A stretch of DNA of 64,000 nt from Leishmania donovani (lineage: Eukaryota > Euglenozoa > Kinetoplastea > Trypanosomatida > Trypanosomatidae), in assembly GCF_000227135.1 (NCBI RefSeq), contig NC_018253.1, positions 949,584 to 1,013,583 on the forward strand, read 5' to 3'. This document shows positions 20,421 through 31,402 of this stretch, piece after piece (the first letter of the stretch is position 1; every line of letters starts with the position of its first letter). A program made the position numbers and the translations under genes. A model generated the notes under the pieces. The model was given only the letters and a program-made list of their open reading frames with translations, was not told where the DNA came from and did no database searches.

Positions 20421-23400
20421 ATGGAGTTCCACATGGATCCCGTCGGTGGAGTGGGGAGTGCCTCACCAGAGCACCAGCCCTCGGCAGACGTGCGGAGGTT
20501 GGTGCGCCGAACGCCGGCTAGTGGCGACGGCGCCGCTGGAGACGCCAGCGGTGCCAGCCCGGCCGGCGGTAGTGCGCTCTCGTCCCCCTCTCCTCCTGCT
20601 GCCGCTGCTGGCGCAGCGGCGCCCACGGCAACGCAGACGGTCGGCAGCGAGGCTGAGGGCAACGCGCTTATCAAGCGCATTCGCCAGCTGGAGAGCGAGG
20701 GTGCGATGCTCTCCAACACACTCACTAAGGTGTGCGAGGAGAATGGCCGTCTGTCCGGCCAAATCTCCGCGCTAGAGGAGAAGGTGCAGGCGCTGGCGCA
20801 GGAGCCGCTGAAGGGGACGTCAGTGCTTCACTCACTCTTCGAGCCAGAGAAGACAGGCTGGTTTGGTGGATCGAAGTCCGCGGCACGAGAGCAGCTGGAG
20901 CAGCTGAGCGACGCGCTGCAGTCCGAGTTCATGGCCTACAAGGCGTCGCACGCGTCCAGCAACGACGAGGTGCAGGCGCTGGTGGAGGGCCTGCACAATG
21001 CACACCTAAACGCGCAGGAGCTGTCTAAAATGGTGAAGGAGCAGCAGCAGCTCATCAGCAGCGGCCCGCTGGCTGTGGCGGTGCATATCGTGCCCGTTGA
21101 CGAGGGCAACAGCTGTGCTGCCATGATGCAGGAGATGCAGGCGCAGATGCGAAGGGTGCGCGAGCAAGCTGCGCGGACCGAGGATGCGCTGCGTAGCTCG
21201 CAAGCCGAGTTGCATGCAATGAAGGCGGAGAACGCGAAACTGCGCAACGATTCCGTTGCGAGCTCCACGCCTGTGGAACCAGCATCGGCAGCCCCGATGC
21301 CCGCTGGCAGCAGTGCTCTGTTGCTGTCTGAGAAGTCTTCCACCGAGGCGCTCGAGCGCATGACCAGTGAGCGTGATGCGCTGCACGACGCGCTAGCCGA
21401 GGCTCGCAACGCCATTGTTGAGAAGGATAAAGATGTGGAGCTTCAGAAGCACAAGGTGGCCCAGTTAGAGAACAAGCTGGCAGCGAAGGACTCGGTGCAC
21501 ATGGAGGAGGTGGATAAGCTGCGACAGCAGCTGGCCAACTCCTTCAGCGCCTCCGTGTCATGTGGGCAATGCGCTGAGCTGCGGCAGGAGCTGGAGACGG
21601 CCAGGCGTGACGTGGACGCGTCCCACATAACGGTGCAGGACCTGCGCAGCCAGATCCTGGAGATGACGGTGCAGCAGGAGGAAAAGTATAATGCGCTGGA
21701 GAAGCGGCTGGCGGACGCCCTGGACCAGCTCAGTGAGAAAGACGAGCAGTTACGCCACCTCACCTCTGCCGACGACTACGAGAATCTTAAGTTGGAGCAG
21801 GAGTCGCTAACGCGCGAGATTGATCTGTATAAGCAACGCATTGCTTTCCTAGAAACTAGCCGCAGCGCATCCGACGACGCTGCCAACGCGACTGCGTTGG
21901 ACGAAACGAAGGTGCTGGAGACACTCAACGCCACCAAAGAGCGTATTTCGAAGCTGGAGTTTGAGCGAGATCAGCTGGCCATGCAACTGCAGCAGGCGCA
22001 GAGCTACGCCGTGTCCCGCGACGCGGAAGCGCGGCAGCTGCAGCAGCGCTCCGAGGACGATAAGAAGCGCGTGACCTTTCTCATGAAGAAGTGCGCCTCC
22101 CTCACCGCCGATGTGCGGAGCGCGACGACACAGCTTGACACCTTCAAGGAACAGTTTGAGAAGCAGTCACTCGAGCTCAAGCAGGAGAGGCGCAACACAG
22201 AAGGCATGGCCAAGTTGCAGAAGCAGTTCGACGAGCTGAGCAAGGAGAAGAGGCTGCTCGAGGACCGCTTGGCGGCGACGCAGGAGGTGGAGGAGCGTCT
22301 TGTGAAGGCGAAGGAGACGATCGCTTACATGGAATTGGCCCAGAGCAGCACGATCTGCATGAGCCAGTTTGCTGAGCTGAAGGCGGAAAAGGAGAAGCTG
22401 CAAAATACGATGGAGCCGCTGGATCGAAAGCTGGAGGAGGCCAAGCAGGAGATCGAGCGGCTGAAGGCCGTCACGGACGCGCAGCACGCGATCTCGGAAA
22501 CACAGAACAAGAACGTGCGCGCGTGGCAGGACCAGGTGACGGCTCTGAGCGAGAGTGAAGCGAAACTGCGCGACAAGGTCGCTGTGCTGACGGCAGAGAA
22601 CACACGCCTCACACAGGTGAACGCGTCGCTCGAGCAGCAGATGAACGACATGCAGGACGGCATTAAGGAGATGGCGGTGCACATGGAGAAGGATCGCGCC
22701 AGCGCCAAGGCTGCCGCGGAGGCGAACGCGCAAAAACAAATCCAGACTCTCTGTGATGAACTGGCGCAGGCGAGGGCGACGATCGCCGAGGTGCAGGCAC
22801 GCGACGGGCAGTACGTCGCCGACGGGCTTTACCAGTCCGTCGTCGCTGAGCGCGACAGGTCGTTGGAGGAGAACAAGAAGATCACCGTCGAGCTGGAAAA
22901 GCGCAAGTCGGAGATCTCAATCTACCGTCAGACGATCGCCGACCTTGAGCAGGAGAACGACGAGCGCGTGAAGGAGATCGAGTCGCTACAGGATCGCTAC
23001 CAGAGCGACCGCGCCGCCCTCAACGATCGCCTCGCGAAGGAGCAGAAGCGCACGGCGGAGCTGAGCAGCAGCGTAGCAGGCCTGACGGAGCATGTGTCCG
23101 CGATGGAGGCCGAGGCGGCAAAGCACACGAGCACTATCGCGGAGCTGCAGGAGAAAAATGCGAAGCAGCAGCGCGTCTTCGAGGACAAGTGCCGTCGCGA
23201 GGAGGCCTTGAGCGACGAGATCAAGCGCTTGAATGGCCAAATCAGTGCCTTGCACGCAAACCTGGCAAGCGCCGCACTTCACGGGCAGGGCAGCAGCAGC
23301 AGCAGCAACGTCGACGCCACGGCGGCAGCGGCTTTTGTGGCTGCAGCTTCTGCCGTCGGAGTCTCAGCACCCGCCGTGGAACGTTGCAGCTCTGCTGTGG

Positions 23401-25142
23401 TGGAACCGGAGACAGAGGTGAAGGCGACGGATCGCGCCGCGTTGTTGTCCTCTCTGAACCCTGCAGCACCGACTGCGAGTCGACCGTTGTTGGACCGCCT
23501 CGCTGATGGTGCCGCGGCCTACGCGGCCTCTGCACCAGAGCCTATAGCCATTGATGCCTTCTGCAAGCGCATCGAAGACCTCCAGCGCGACAACGACCGC
23601 CTGAATAGTGAGCTGAAGCGCATAGAGCTGCAGCACCGCACTGACTCCGCGAATGATCAGCACATGATTACCGTTCTGCAGACGCAGATCAAGAACCGCA
23701 TGTCGACCAACAACCGTGCTGCCTACGAGGCTGAAATCGCCAAGTCAGCAGCATTGAAGAAGAGCATCGAGGCGCTCATGGAGGAGAACGTGAAGCTGCG
23801 CAAGCAGGCAGGAGTAGCGCAGGTCTCGGCGAACATGCCTGCTTCGGCATTATCGGTCGCAATGGCAGGGGCGCAGCAGATGGACGTGCTCCAGCTGCAG
23901 TCTCAACTGCAGGCTCAGAAGGCCACGTACGACTCGGCGATGGAGGCGGCAGCAAAGGCTGCGGAGGCGTATGAGGCGCGCATCCACGAGCTGGAGGAGT
24001 GGCTACACGAGACCAAGGAGGCTGCTGCTGCTGCTGTTGCTGCGGGGGTCACAGGCACCGGGGGCGATGCCGCCGACGATGGTGACGCGAGTCTGCTCGA
24101 CAAGCCAGTTAAGAGGCGGGTGAAAAAGATCAAGAGGAAGAAAACGTTGGCAGAGCAGGTTGGCGCCACGAACGATGGCGAGGACATCCTAGCAGCGTCC
24201 CCTCAAACTGACGCCGCCGCCGCCACCGAGAACTCGGCTGAGGCGGGGCAGTTGCAGGCGTCCTTGATGCTTGCGCACCAGGAAGTGGATCAGCTCAAGT
24301 TGGAAACCATGCAACTTACTTCGGAAAACACTCAACTCAAGGCCACCGTCGCGGACCTGTTGGAGCAGTTGCAGCGGGCCGAGGAGGATGTGAAGGCCGC
24401 GAATGAGGACATGGATATGATGCAGACGGCGATGGACGAGGAGCGGGGTGATCTTCGGAAGAAAATCGACCTTCTCGAGCAGCAGAGCATGCAGCGGCGC
24501 CCCGGCACGGATGAACGGCAGCTTACGACGCCGTTGCGCAACACCAGCTCTGTTCACAATGGCAGTGACAGCCCCAGTAAGGCCAACCGCTCCTTCCGCA
24601 ACAGCACCATCGTCGACTTAGAGATGCAGCTGCGCCGGTGCCAGGACGAGGTGGAGCGCCTGACGGCTGAGAACAGGAACCTGCAGTACCGACTGGAGCG
24701 CGAAGAGACACAACGAACGTCGTCCTTGCCGGCCACGACGGCGGCAGTGGTGGCGCAGGAGAAGAGCGAGGCTAGCGATGTGCGGAAGTTGCAGCGGCAG
24801 CTGAAGCAGAAGGATGCGGAGATCAAGGTGCTTGCCGATCAGCTCATGCCCACCAAGGAGAAGCTGGTCGAATACATGGCTATGGCGGATCGCCTGGGCC
24901 TCCGGTACCCTTTTCCGCCAGAGCTGGAGGGCGCGACGGTGCTGCGGCTCAAGGCACTTCACTTGCCGGTGCATGCGCGATCGGCATCCGCCCCGACTCC
25001 GGCACATCAGTGGCTGCACAGGATGCGCTCAGGTGGAAAGGTCGACGAGGCCTCGCCGCCACCACGCACGCCCCGAGCGCGCTACACAGGCGGTGGCGGT
25101 GGTGCCGCGCTGGAGAAGGGCGAAGACTTCTCTCGCCGATGA
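20421..25142 (+). CDS. Large coiled-coil protein
   Basis: The protein has 1573 residues from ATG 20421, just after an AG-containing leader. An Ala/Ser/Pro-rich head (about 1-70) leads into almost continuous coiled coil from about 70 to 950, with dense E/K/Q/L heptads. An Ala/Ser-rich break lies near 955-1020, more coiled coil follows to about 1450, and a Pro/Arg/Gly-rich tail ends the protein. A strongly basic patch rich in Lys and Arg sits near 1228-1240. No motor, kinase or membrane segment is seen. Such proteins usually build cytoskeletal, basal-body, Golgi or nuclear-lamina scaffolds. The sequence does not decide which. Confidence 0.88.
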   Translation: MEFHMDPVGGVGSASPEHQPSADVRRLVRRTPASGDGAAGDASGASPAGGSALSSPSPPAAAAGAAAPTATQTVGSEAEGNALIKRIRQLESEGAMLSNTLTKVCEENGRLSGQISALEEKVQALAQEPLKGTSVLHSLFEPEKTGWFGGSKSAAREQLEQLSDALQSEFMAYKASHASSNDEVQALVEGLHNAHLNAQELSKMVKEQQQLISSGPLAVAVHIVPVDEGNSCAAMMQEMQAQMRRVREQAARTEDALRSSQAELHAMKAENAKLRNDSVASSTPVEPASAAPMPAGSSALLLSEKSSTEALERMTSERDALHDALAEARNAIVEKDKDVELQKHKVAQLENKLAAKDSVHMEEVDKLRQQLANSFSASVSCGQCAELRQELETARRDVDASHITVQDLRSQILEMTVQQEEKYNALEKRLADALDQLSEKDEQLRHLTSADDYENLKLEQESLTREIDLYKQRIAFLETSRSASDDAANATALDETKVLETLNATKERISKLEFERDQLAMQLQQAQSYAVSRDAEARQLQQRSEDDKKRVTFLMKKCASLTADVRSATTQLDTFKEQFEKQSLELKQERRNTEGMAKLQKQFDELSKEKRLLEDRLAATQEVEERLVKAKETIAYMELAQSSTICMSQFAELKAEKEKLQNTMEPLDRKLEEAKQEIERLKAVTDAQHAISETQNKNVRAWQDQVTALSESEAKLRDKVAVLTAENTRLTQVNASLEQQMNDMQDGIKEMAVHMEKDRASAKAAAEANAQKQIQTLCDELAQARATIAEVQARDGQYVADGLYQSVVAERDRSLEENKKITVELEKRKSEISIYRQTIADLEQENDERVKEIESLQDRYQSDRAALNDRLAKEQKRTAELSSSVAGLTEHVSAMEAEAAKHTSTIAELQEKNAKQQRVFEDKCRREEALSDEIKRLNGQISALHANLASAALHGQGSSSSSNVDATAAAAFVAAASAVGVSAPAVERCSSAVVEPETEVKATDRAALLSSLNPAAPTASRPLLDRLADGAAAYAASAPEPIAIDAFCKRIEDLQRDNDRLNSELKRIELQHRTDSANDQHMITVLQTQIKNRMSTNNRAAYEAEIAKSAALKKSIEALMEENVKLRKQAGVAQVSANMPASALSVAMAGAQQMDVLQLQSQLQAQKATYDSAMEAAAKAAEAYEARIHELEEWLHETKEAAAAAVAAGVTGTGGDAADDGDASLLDKPVKRRVKKIKRKKTLAEQVGATNDGEDILAASPQTDAAAATENSAEAGQLQASLMLAHQEVDQLKLETMQLTSENTQLKATVADLLEQLQRAEEDVKAANEDMDMMQTAMDEERGDLRKKIDLLEQQSMQRRPGTDERQLTTPLRNTSSVHNGSDSPSKANRSFRNSTIVDLEMQLRRCQDEVERLTAENRNLQYRLEREETQRTSSLPATTAAVVAQEKSEASDVRKLQRQLKQKDAEIKVLADQLMPTKEKLVEYMAMADRLGLRYPFPPELEGATVLRLKALHLPVHARSASAPTPAHQWLHRMRSGGKVDEASPPPRTPRARYTGGGGGAALEKGEDFSRR

Positions 25143-27159
25143 GAGCGGCGTCCTCGTCACGATTTGACTGTCTGGAGCTGAAACGTGACGCCGTGCCGAC
25201 TCCTCGTTGCGTAGAGCCGGAGTAAAGGGCTCCCTCCGCTGTCGCCCGCTCCCGCTACTGTGCGGCGCAGGCCTTGCATCACATGCCCTTGAGCACCGTT
25301 GCTCGTCTCTCTGTCTCTCTTCTCGTCGGTGGGCTCACAGCCCCTCTGCTTCTTTTCGTTTTTCTTTTTGTTGTGAGATGTGCCGAGCGTCGTTTGTTGT
25401 ATGGTCACGTCTGGCGCGACGCTAGCGAACTCTCATGTCGCAGGCATGTGCGATGACGCTCCATCGTAGCACCATCACCGCTCCTTATTATATTGGTTTC
25501 TCTCGTGCGTACCGGCGTCTACCCCGTCTCGCCACACTTGTCTGCGCGTGCATGTGCGGCCACTCTCCTAACTTTTCAGTTTCGCTTCCCCTCCTTCTCT
25601 CGCTCGCTTTCTGTTGGCTGTATTCACGGACATCGAGGATGATGGAAGTGCGGGGTGGGCGGGCATGTGCGGAGTAGTGCGGGCTGCAGCCGGTTGTGTT
25701 CCCCATCGGCTCCCTTCCACTGCAGACGGCGTGAGCCGCCCCTCTCCATTCCTCCCTCCCCATTTCCCCACCTCATCATATCCGTCGCTCTGGCGCTGCT
25801 TTAGGTGGTGTTCGCCCCTCACGATACCTGTACGACATCAACGCGGTATAGTAGGCGGTCATGCTTCGCTTGTGCATATTTTTTTTTTTCTTCGGTGGAC
25901 TTACTCGGCGCCCCTCCTCCCCTTTCGCCCGGCGTTGCTCGCCTGCCGCCGGTGTGGTCCCGAATTTTGGCGTTGACTCGTGCTGAACACATCTTCATTG
26001 GTGCTCTTCTCTCGCTTCCTTTTTTTTTTCATCTTCCATTGACGCGCATCGATGCGCGTCTCTCTCTTTATGTACGCCTGCCTGTGCATGGGCAGCGGTG
26101 TGGACGGCAGAGCAGCTGTGCTCTGCGGGCTGCTGGCGCCCCCCCGTATCTTGTCTGCTGTGAAAGCGCAAGTGATCGTGCGAGGTGCGCAATGTTTGAA
26201 GGGCCGACGGCGCTGCAACGGACACCTTCTCGCTCGCGGCGGTGACTCTCATCTCCTTTGCTACCGCCTTGCCTCTACAAAGACGTGAACGAAACCGCCG
26301 CGTGTCTCTCCAAGAAGAGCGCCTCCCCCCTCCCTCGCGCATTACCTTTGCGCTTGGCCACTCAGTCGCGGAGTGCGTTGTAGCGGCGCCTGCATCGTAT
26401 GCGCGTGCCCGTTCGGGTGCTGCTGCGGGAAGGGAATGCATGGCAAGGGAAACCTCTGCTCCTTGCCATGCCCTTGACGGAGACGCGACACCGCGGCGGA
26501 CGGGACAGGGAGGCGCTCGTTGACGGCTGTGGTCGTTGGTGCCATGCTACCCTGCAATCTACCCTCCCGTGTCCAGAGACACGCCTGCATGAAGGCCTCC
26601 CCCTCTCTCGCCACCCGGCCTTTATCACCTCGGTCCTTCATTCAACGCTTCTGCGCTTCCGCCCCTGATTCCTTTGTTCACCGTTGTGGCTTAGTGCTAC
26701 ATCGCACCTCTCTCTCCCTCGCCCCTTAGCGAACACACGGCGCTCGACACCACCTTGGCGTGCCTGCGCGCGCGTGTAGAACGTGCGGCAGGAGAGGTGG
26801 GCCGAGCCGACAGAGAGCGTGCGCCGATACCAGCGCGCGCTGCGTAGAGCCCCGCAGTCGTAGCCTCCCGCACCCACGCATGCGCACTGCCTCACAGATG
26901 CGATTGTTGAATGTGCGTTTCTCTGCCGCATTACATTGTCCGCTCTGCTCGTGTCTGTGCCGGGCTGTTGCTGTTGCGATGGAGTAGGTCTCACAGTCTC
27001 CGTGTCTCTGCAGCATGCAGCATCCATCGCTGACACGCACACACAGACACAGACGCAGTTGCGCCCGTTTCTTCCCGTGCACAATAATACCGCTGCCGTT
27101 GTTTTCGCAGCATGCGCAACGTATTCGTGGCCCCGATGCCCACCTCCCAACGACATAGT
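25143..27159 (+). other. Intergenic spacer
   Basis: About 2 kb between the coiled-coil gene and the broken MORN/PH gene. It has T runs at 25880-25892 and 26020-26030 and C/T tracts, and no supported gene. The 5' edge of the following pseudogene is not sharp. Confidence 0.55.
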
Positions 27160-28953
27160 CACACGTCGGTGCGTCATCGCGCAAGCCACATCGGTTTCTG
27201 ACGTCCTTCCTCTCGTGTCGACGGTCACCGTGGTTGGGACGGCGCTTGATTGGACCCTCGGAGGCAGCGCCCTCGACGATTCAGTCACCGTCTGTGAAGG
27301 CACCTCCTGCATTGGAGAATGGAAGGGGCACTGTCTGCGCGGTAGTGGGACGCTGATAGGCACCACCGCAAGTTCCACGGGCACCTTTGCGCTCAGCTTG
27401 CTCCCGGGAGAAGGGCACCTTTGCCACTGATGGCTTGCTGGCTTCAGGAGCTGACGCGAGCAGCACCGAAGCTTCCACGTCGGCGGACAAGGTGTGCAAC
27501 ACCGCTGCGCCCTTCGAAGGCGCCTCGGCGGGACGAAGTTCCCCACGCCTACGCGAAAATGTGCTGGCACAATGGCAACCCCCTAAAGCGGCTTCTTCGT
27601 GGGCGGCAGCCACATGGTGTCAGTGGCGGCAAACAGCAGCGGCGCCGCCGAAGCGACCGCGAACACGCTCGATGACGCGGGCGGCCGGACCATTCGCGGC
27701 CTCGTCGACCATGGGCGGAAGGTGAAAGCCACGCTCGAGTTGACGAGCACACAGCGCCACTACGACGGGGAAGAAAAAGACGAGGTGCCGCGCGGGAAGG
27801 GCCGCATGATCTTCGCCAACGACGACTTTTTACGAGGGCAGCTTCGCTACGGGAAGCAGCAGAGTGTGCACTACCTCTACTACGCCACGCTGGCTGGGCG
27901 GGCTTACCTGCAGCTGTTCTTCCAGGGCCAACCGTGCGGCAAAGGGCTTGTCCCCGCCTCCAAGAAGAGCGGCGCCGGTGGCGGTGAGGCCCGCGAGGCC
28001 ACCGTGACGGCAGCGAGTTTGTGCGATGACCACACGTTGGCGGCGGGCGACGCCTCGAAGACAGAGGCGGCGCTGAGGGCAGCGAAGGGCATGCGAGCAC
28101 CGAACACGGTGGTGCCAGCGTACGCAGCGCTGTTGCTGGATTGCCCATCAACTGTCGTGCTCGCCTCGGCTGAACAGTCCTGCACGTTCACGGCCGACGC
28201 TGCTCTGACGTCAGTAACGTTCTCTTTCCAAGAAGCTGGAAGCACTGCTGCCGCTGCAGCGGCGGCCGTCTCTGTCTTCGACGAAGGCAACACGCCCTGC
28301 GGACGGTGAGTTCGACTGACGGCACGCTCGTTCCGCTAGCTCCGGAGTCTGCTTCAGAGAAGTGGACGGATCCGTCGTCAACCGCAGCGAGTGACTCCAG
28401 TGTGACGACGGAGGAGACACAGGGCACGCATGATGCGATCAGTGAGGTGTCGGTGGCGGAGGCGGATGGGTACCTTGACGAAGACGTTGCGGTGGACGGT
28501 GCTGAGCTTAGCACCGCTTTTCGCTCGGCTTCCATGGCGCCCCTGCAGTCTGGCGCCGAAGACGACGGATGTCTCGGCTGGCTGCAGAAGCGCTCCATCG
28601 GCTGCAAGAAGCTCAGCTTCATGTTGAGTTGGAGGAACCGCTACCTCATGCTAGCGAGGTGCAACGACGGCATGCACGTGGGGTATTACGAGGACAAGCT
28701 GTGCCAGAAGCCCATGGACGTCATCCGGCCTGGCCCGGCAGCCAGGTGCGTCGTCTACCACGAGCGATGTGAGGAGTGCACGCTGCTGCTACGCACCCGC
28801 AACGCGGACAGACAGGATCGATGCAGTAGCACGCTGCGCACGTTCTCTCGAATTGTGGACCGCGAGACCAGATTTTCGATGGGCCTGTCGCCATCTGAAC
28901 CAGGTATGAGTGACGCGTGCGCCCTGCTCACACCTCTCGCTCCGCCGCTTTAG
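27160..28953 (+). pseudogene. MORN-repeat / PH-domain-like gene, broken by frameshifts
   Basis: Good coding sequence passes between frames. About 27165-27430 contains a MORN-like G-E-W-K-G-H-x-x-R-G-S-G-T-L. A different register is best at about 27400-27590. Then 27599-28309 holds a second MORN-like unit (G-K-G-R-M-I-F-A-N-D-D-F-L-R-G). Finally 28306-28953 holds a PH-like start: G-W-L-Q-K-R-S, then W-R-N-R-Y-L-M-L-A, then Y-Y-E-D-K. The 28306 piece begins just as the previous frame stops. At least three frame changes are needed, so it is a decaying gene or a badly sequenced one. MORN and PH modules both bind membrane phosphoinositides, so the intact protein was probably a peripheral membrane factor. 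Boundaries are approximate. Confidence 0.55.
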
Positions 28954-29818
28954 CCGAACTCCGCCTGAGCCGCGGTTCTCTCGCTCGCATGGTCTGCGCT
29001 GTGTCTGTGTTGCACTCGTGTGATTGGGTGGAAGCCTGGAAGGGAGGGGAGGGAAAGGGGGACCGCGTGATAACGAGGCTCTTGCCGAAAGCCGGAACTA
29101 CACGAAGATGGCCACGACTGGCTGTGAGCGGCTGGTCGGCGGTGTCTGTGTGTCTCTGTGCCAGCCAAGTGCAAGGCAATGTCCTCTCCACCCTCCCCTG
29201 TTCAGACGGCTCTGCCCGCCCCTTCATCATCTCTCTGCATGGCTTGTGCGTCGTATACGAGGAGTCTCACCCAAACGGCAAATCCAGCCCGATCGAAAAC
29301 AGCCGGAGCATGGATGCCCCCCTTCCTCCCCTCATCCAGGAAGAGCTGGCGGCTACGGCGCGGAGTGTAGGGCTGTGCGGTTTTCCTCTTGGCTTGGGGA
29401 GTGATCTCTGCGCGTTGTGAGATACCTCCCACGCTGAAACTGAGCAGCCCGCTAACTCGCTTCTGAGCTGTGGCTGTCGGTGTGCACGACTCGCTCTGCA
29501 TGCGTGCGTGTGTGTGTGCCACGCCGAGCGTCCTTTCTCGTACCCTCTTTCCCTTCTCTCTCACCCTTCTTTGTCGGTGGTTGACGCAGTGTGTGGTCCT
29601 GTGGTGTTGTTCCGCGTTTTTGGGTGGTGCTGAGACACACCTGCCGCCGCTTCTCCAGCGCACGCCCTTCCTCTTCCTCAACCTTGACGCACCGCTCGTC
29701 ACCCACGCACACGCAAACGCCCCCTTCCACCATTTGCTGCCCCGCTGCCTCCGCAGCTACTCTTTCTGTGCCTGTGCGCGTGCGTGTACTTTTCGGTATT
29801 GTTTTCAGCTGTTTGCCG
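28954..29818 (+). other. Intergenic spacer
   Basis: Spacer with no supported gene. It may contain further decayed tail of the MORN/PH gene, but I cannot follow a frame. C/T-rich sequence before 29808 suits a splice acceptor. Confidence 0.55.
29801..29808 (+). promoter_or_regulatory. Probable spliced-leader acceptor for the CX9C gene
   Basis: A GTTTTCAG acceptor follows pyrimidine-rich sequence and ends 10 bases before ATG 29819, implying a very short 5' UTR. Inferred from sequence only. Confidence 0.45.
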
Positions 29819-30250
29819 ATGAGTGCCGCGCGCGAAGACTCGGCGCCGTGCGCCGTTCCGTCCAAGCTGTGGCGCGAATGCCTGAAGCAGTTCGACTATG
29901 GACCGGACAGGCCGAAGGGCGCCTGCGAGGCGCACCGCACGAAGTTCTACGACTGCGTCAAGGACTGGACGGCGCGGACGCAGCACAAGTCATACTCTTA
30001 CACACAGTTCGAACTCCCCAAGTCGTGCGGCCACGAGGCGGAAAAGCTGCACCAGTGCATGATGATGAACATGTTTGAGGTGAGCCACTGTCAGCGAGAT
30101 ATGGCGGTGCTAAAGCGGTGCGCGGCGCGTGCCGACCCGGAGGTGCGCAAGTACCTGCAAGACGATGAAGCGATCGCGGGCCTCGAAAACGACATTGAGG
30201 AGGCTACTGGACTGAAGCGCCTCTGGTACAAGGCGATTGGCAAGCTCTAG
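29819..30250 (+). CDS. Triple CX9C (CHCH-like) mitochondrial intermembrane-space protein
   Basis: The protein has 143 residues from ATG 29819. Three exact Cys-x9-Cys pairs are present: Cys36/46, Cys70/80 and Cys91/101. The second and third pairs, ten residues apart, form the classic twin CX9C helical hairpin, which is oxidised by the Mia40/Erv1-type system in the intermembrane space. The first pair and Cys21 may form another hairpin arm. Such proteins serve respiratory-complex assembly, complex I or cristae organisation. No signal peptide is needed for this import route and none is seen. The precise family is not recognised. The short 5' UTR fits the start chosen. Confidence 0.8.
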   Translation: MSAAREDSAPCAVPSKLWRECLKQFDYGPDRPKGACEAHRTKFYDCVKDWTARTQHKSYSYTQFELPKSCGHEAEKLHQCMMMNMFEVSHCQRDMAVLKRCAARADPEVRKYLQDDEAIAGLENDIEEATGLKRLWYKAIGKL

Positions 30251-31402
30251 TAGCCCTCTCGCCGCGACTACGACGAGGCGACGTGTAAGGAGTTGATTGG
30301 CATCGACGTGTGCGTGTGGGCGTCAGGGCCGCAGGGGAGCAATGCAACGATGTGCCGCGCCGCGCCTGTGGCTATCGTTGTTGTCATCACATGAAAAGAG
30401 AAACCGGAGAAAAGGGTGTGAGGGTGGTAGTGGTGGTGGTGGTGGTGGTGGGGGGCGGTTGGACACATCGATGCGCGGGTCGCTTTCCTTTCTCTGATTT
30501 CTGCCTGCCGCCGATCCAAAGGAACGACGTCACGGCGGAAGGGAGCGTGAAAGGAAGCACGGTGTGTGAAGCGGTGTCGTGCTTGAGACACCTGCTCGTA
30601 TGATGTTGGTCTCTCTTGTGCCTTGTTTGCCGCCCCCCGTGATGGATGTCTTGATGTGTCTGCCTCCCTTTCCCTCTCCCTCGCGCTTTCAAAGCCCTGC
30701 CGCATTATCTCCATCCTCTCTTGCGCGGCCTTGTCCCTTCTCTACACCCCCCACCCCCCACGGCGAACGAAACCCACACCAACAAGGATTCGCTTGTTTT
30801 GACTTCCAACCACCGTCGGCACACCCACTGGACTGCTGCTCTCCTGCTGTAACACGCACGCAAGCTCACACTCTGAGAAAGCTGGACGGACACCCGTCAA
30901 AGCCCCCCTTCCGGCTTCCTTAGCCCACCCAACAGCCACTGCGGCTATTCAACACCCACAGCACCTTATTTCTGACCGACACACCCTCACGCACCACCAC
31001 ATACAGGGCAATCACCCGCACACATACCGCGAAGCGATCCGCTGAGCCAGCGAGCAACAGCAGCGCGACACCGTCAGCGCAGAAACGCCGCCTGTGGTAG
31101 AGGTACCGAGACACGTTACGCACGCACTCGCCTCTTCGCTTGTTGCTCAGCTGGCCGCGCATACGCGTACAACTCCACGTGCTGCTTGACGCCCGTGCGC
31201 GTGTGCGGGATTCAGTTTTCCCCTTTCGGTGCGCCAAGTCATTGCTTCCAGCCCTTTGCTGGACTCGCTTCCGGCTTCTGCTGTTCTCCTCTCTCTTTCA
31301 GGGTATTGTGCGGATAGGCGCACGCACCGCCCCTCCCCAGCAGCCCCCAACTCCCGTCCTTCTGCTGTGCCCCGATCCTCTTACTACTTGCTTTCGAAAG
31401 CC
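30251..31402 (+). other. Intergenic spacer with (GGT)n run
   Basis: About 1.15 kb without a supported gene. A GGT tandem lies at about 30425-30451. Pyrimidine-rich sequence at 31285-31300 ends in AG (31300-31301), a likely splice acceptor about 100 bases before the kinase ATG. Confidence 0.65.
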
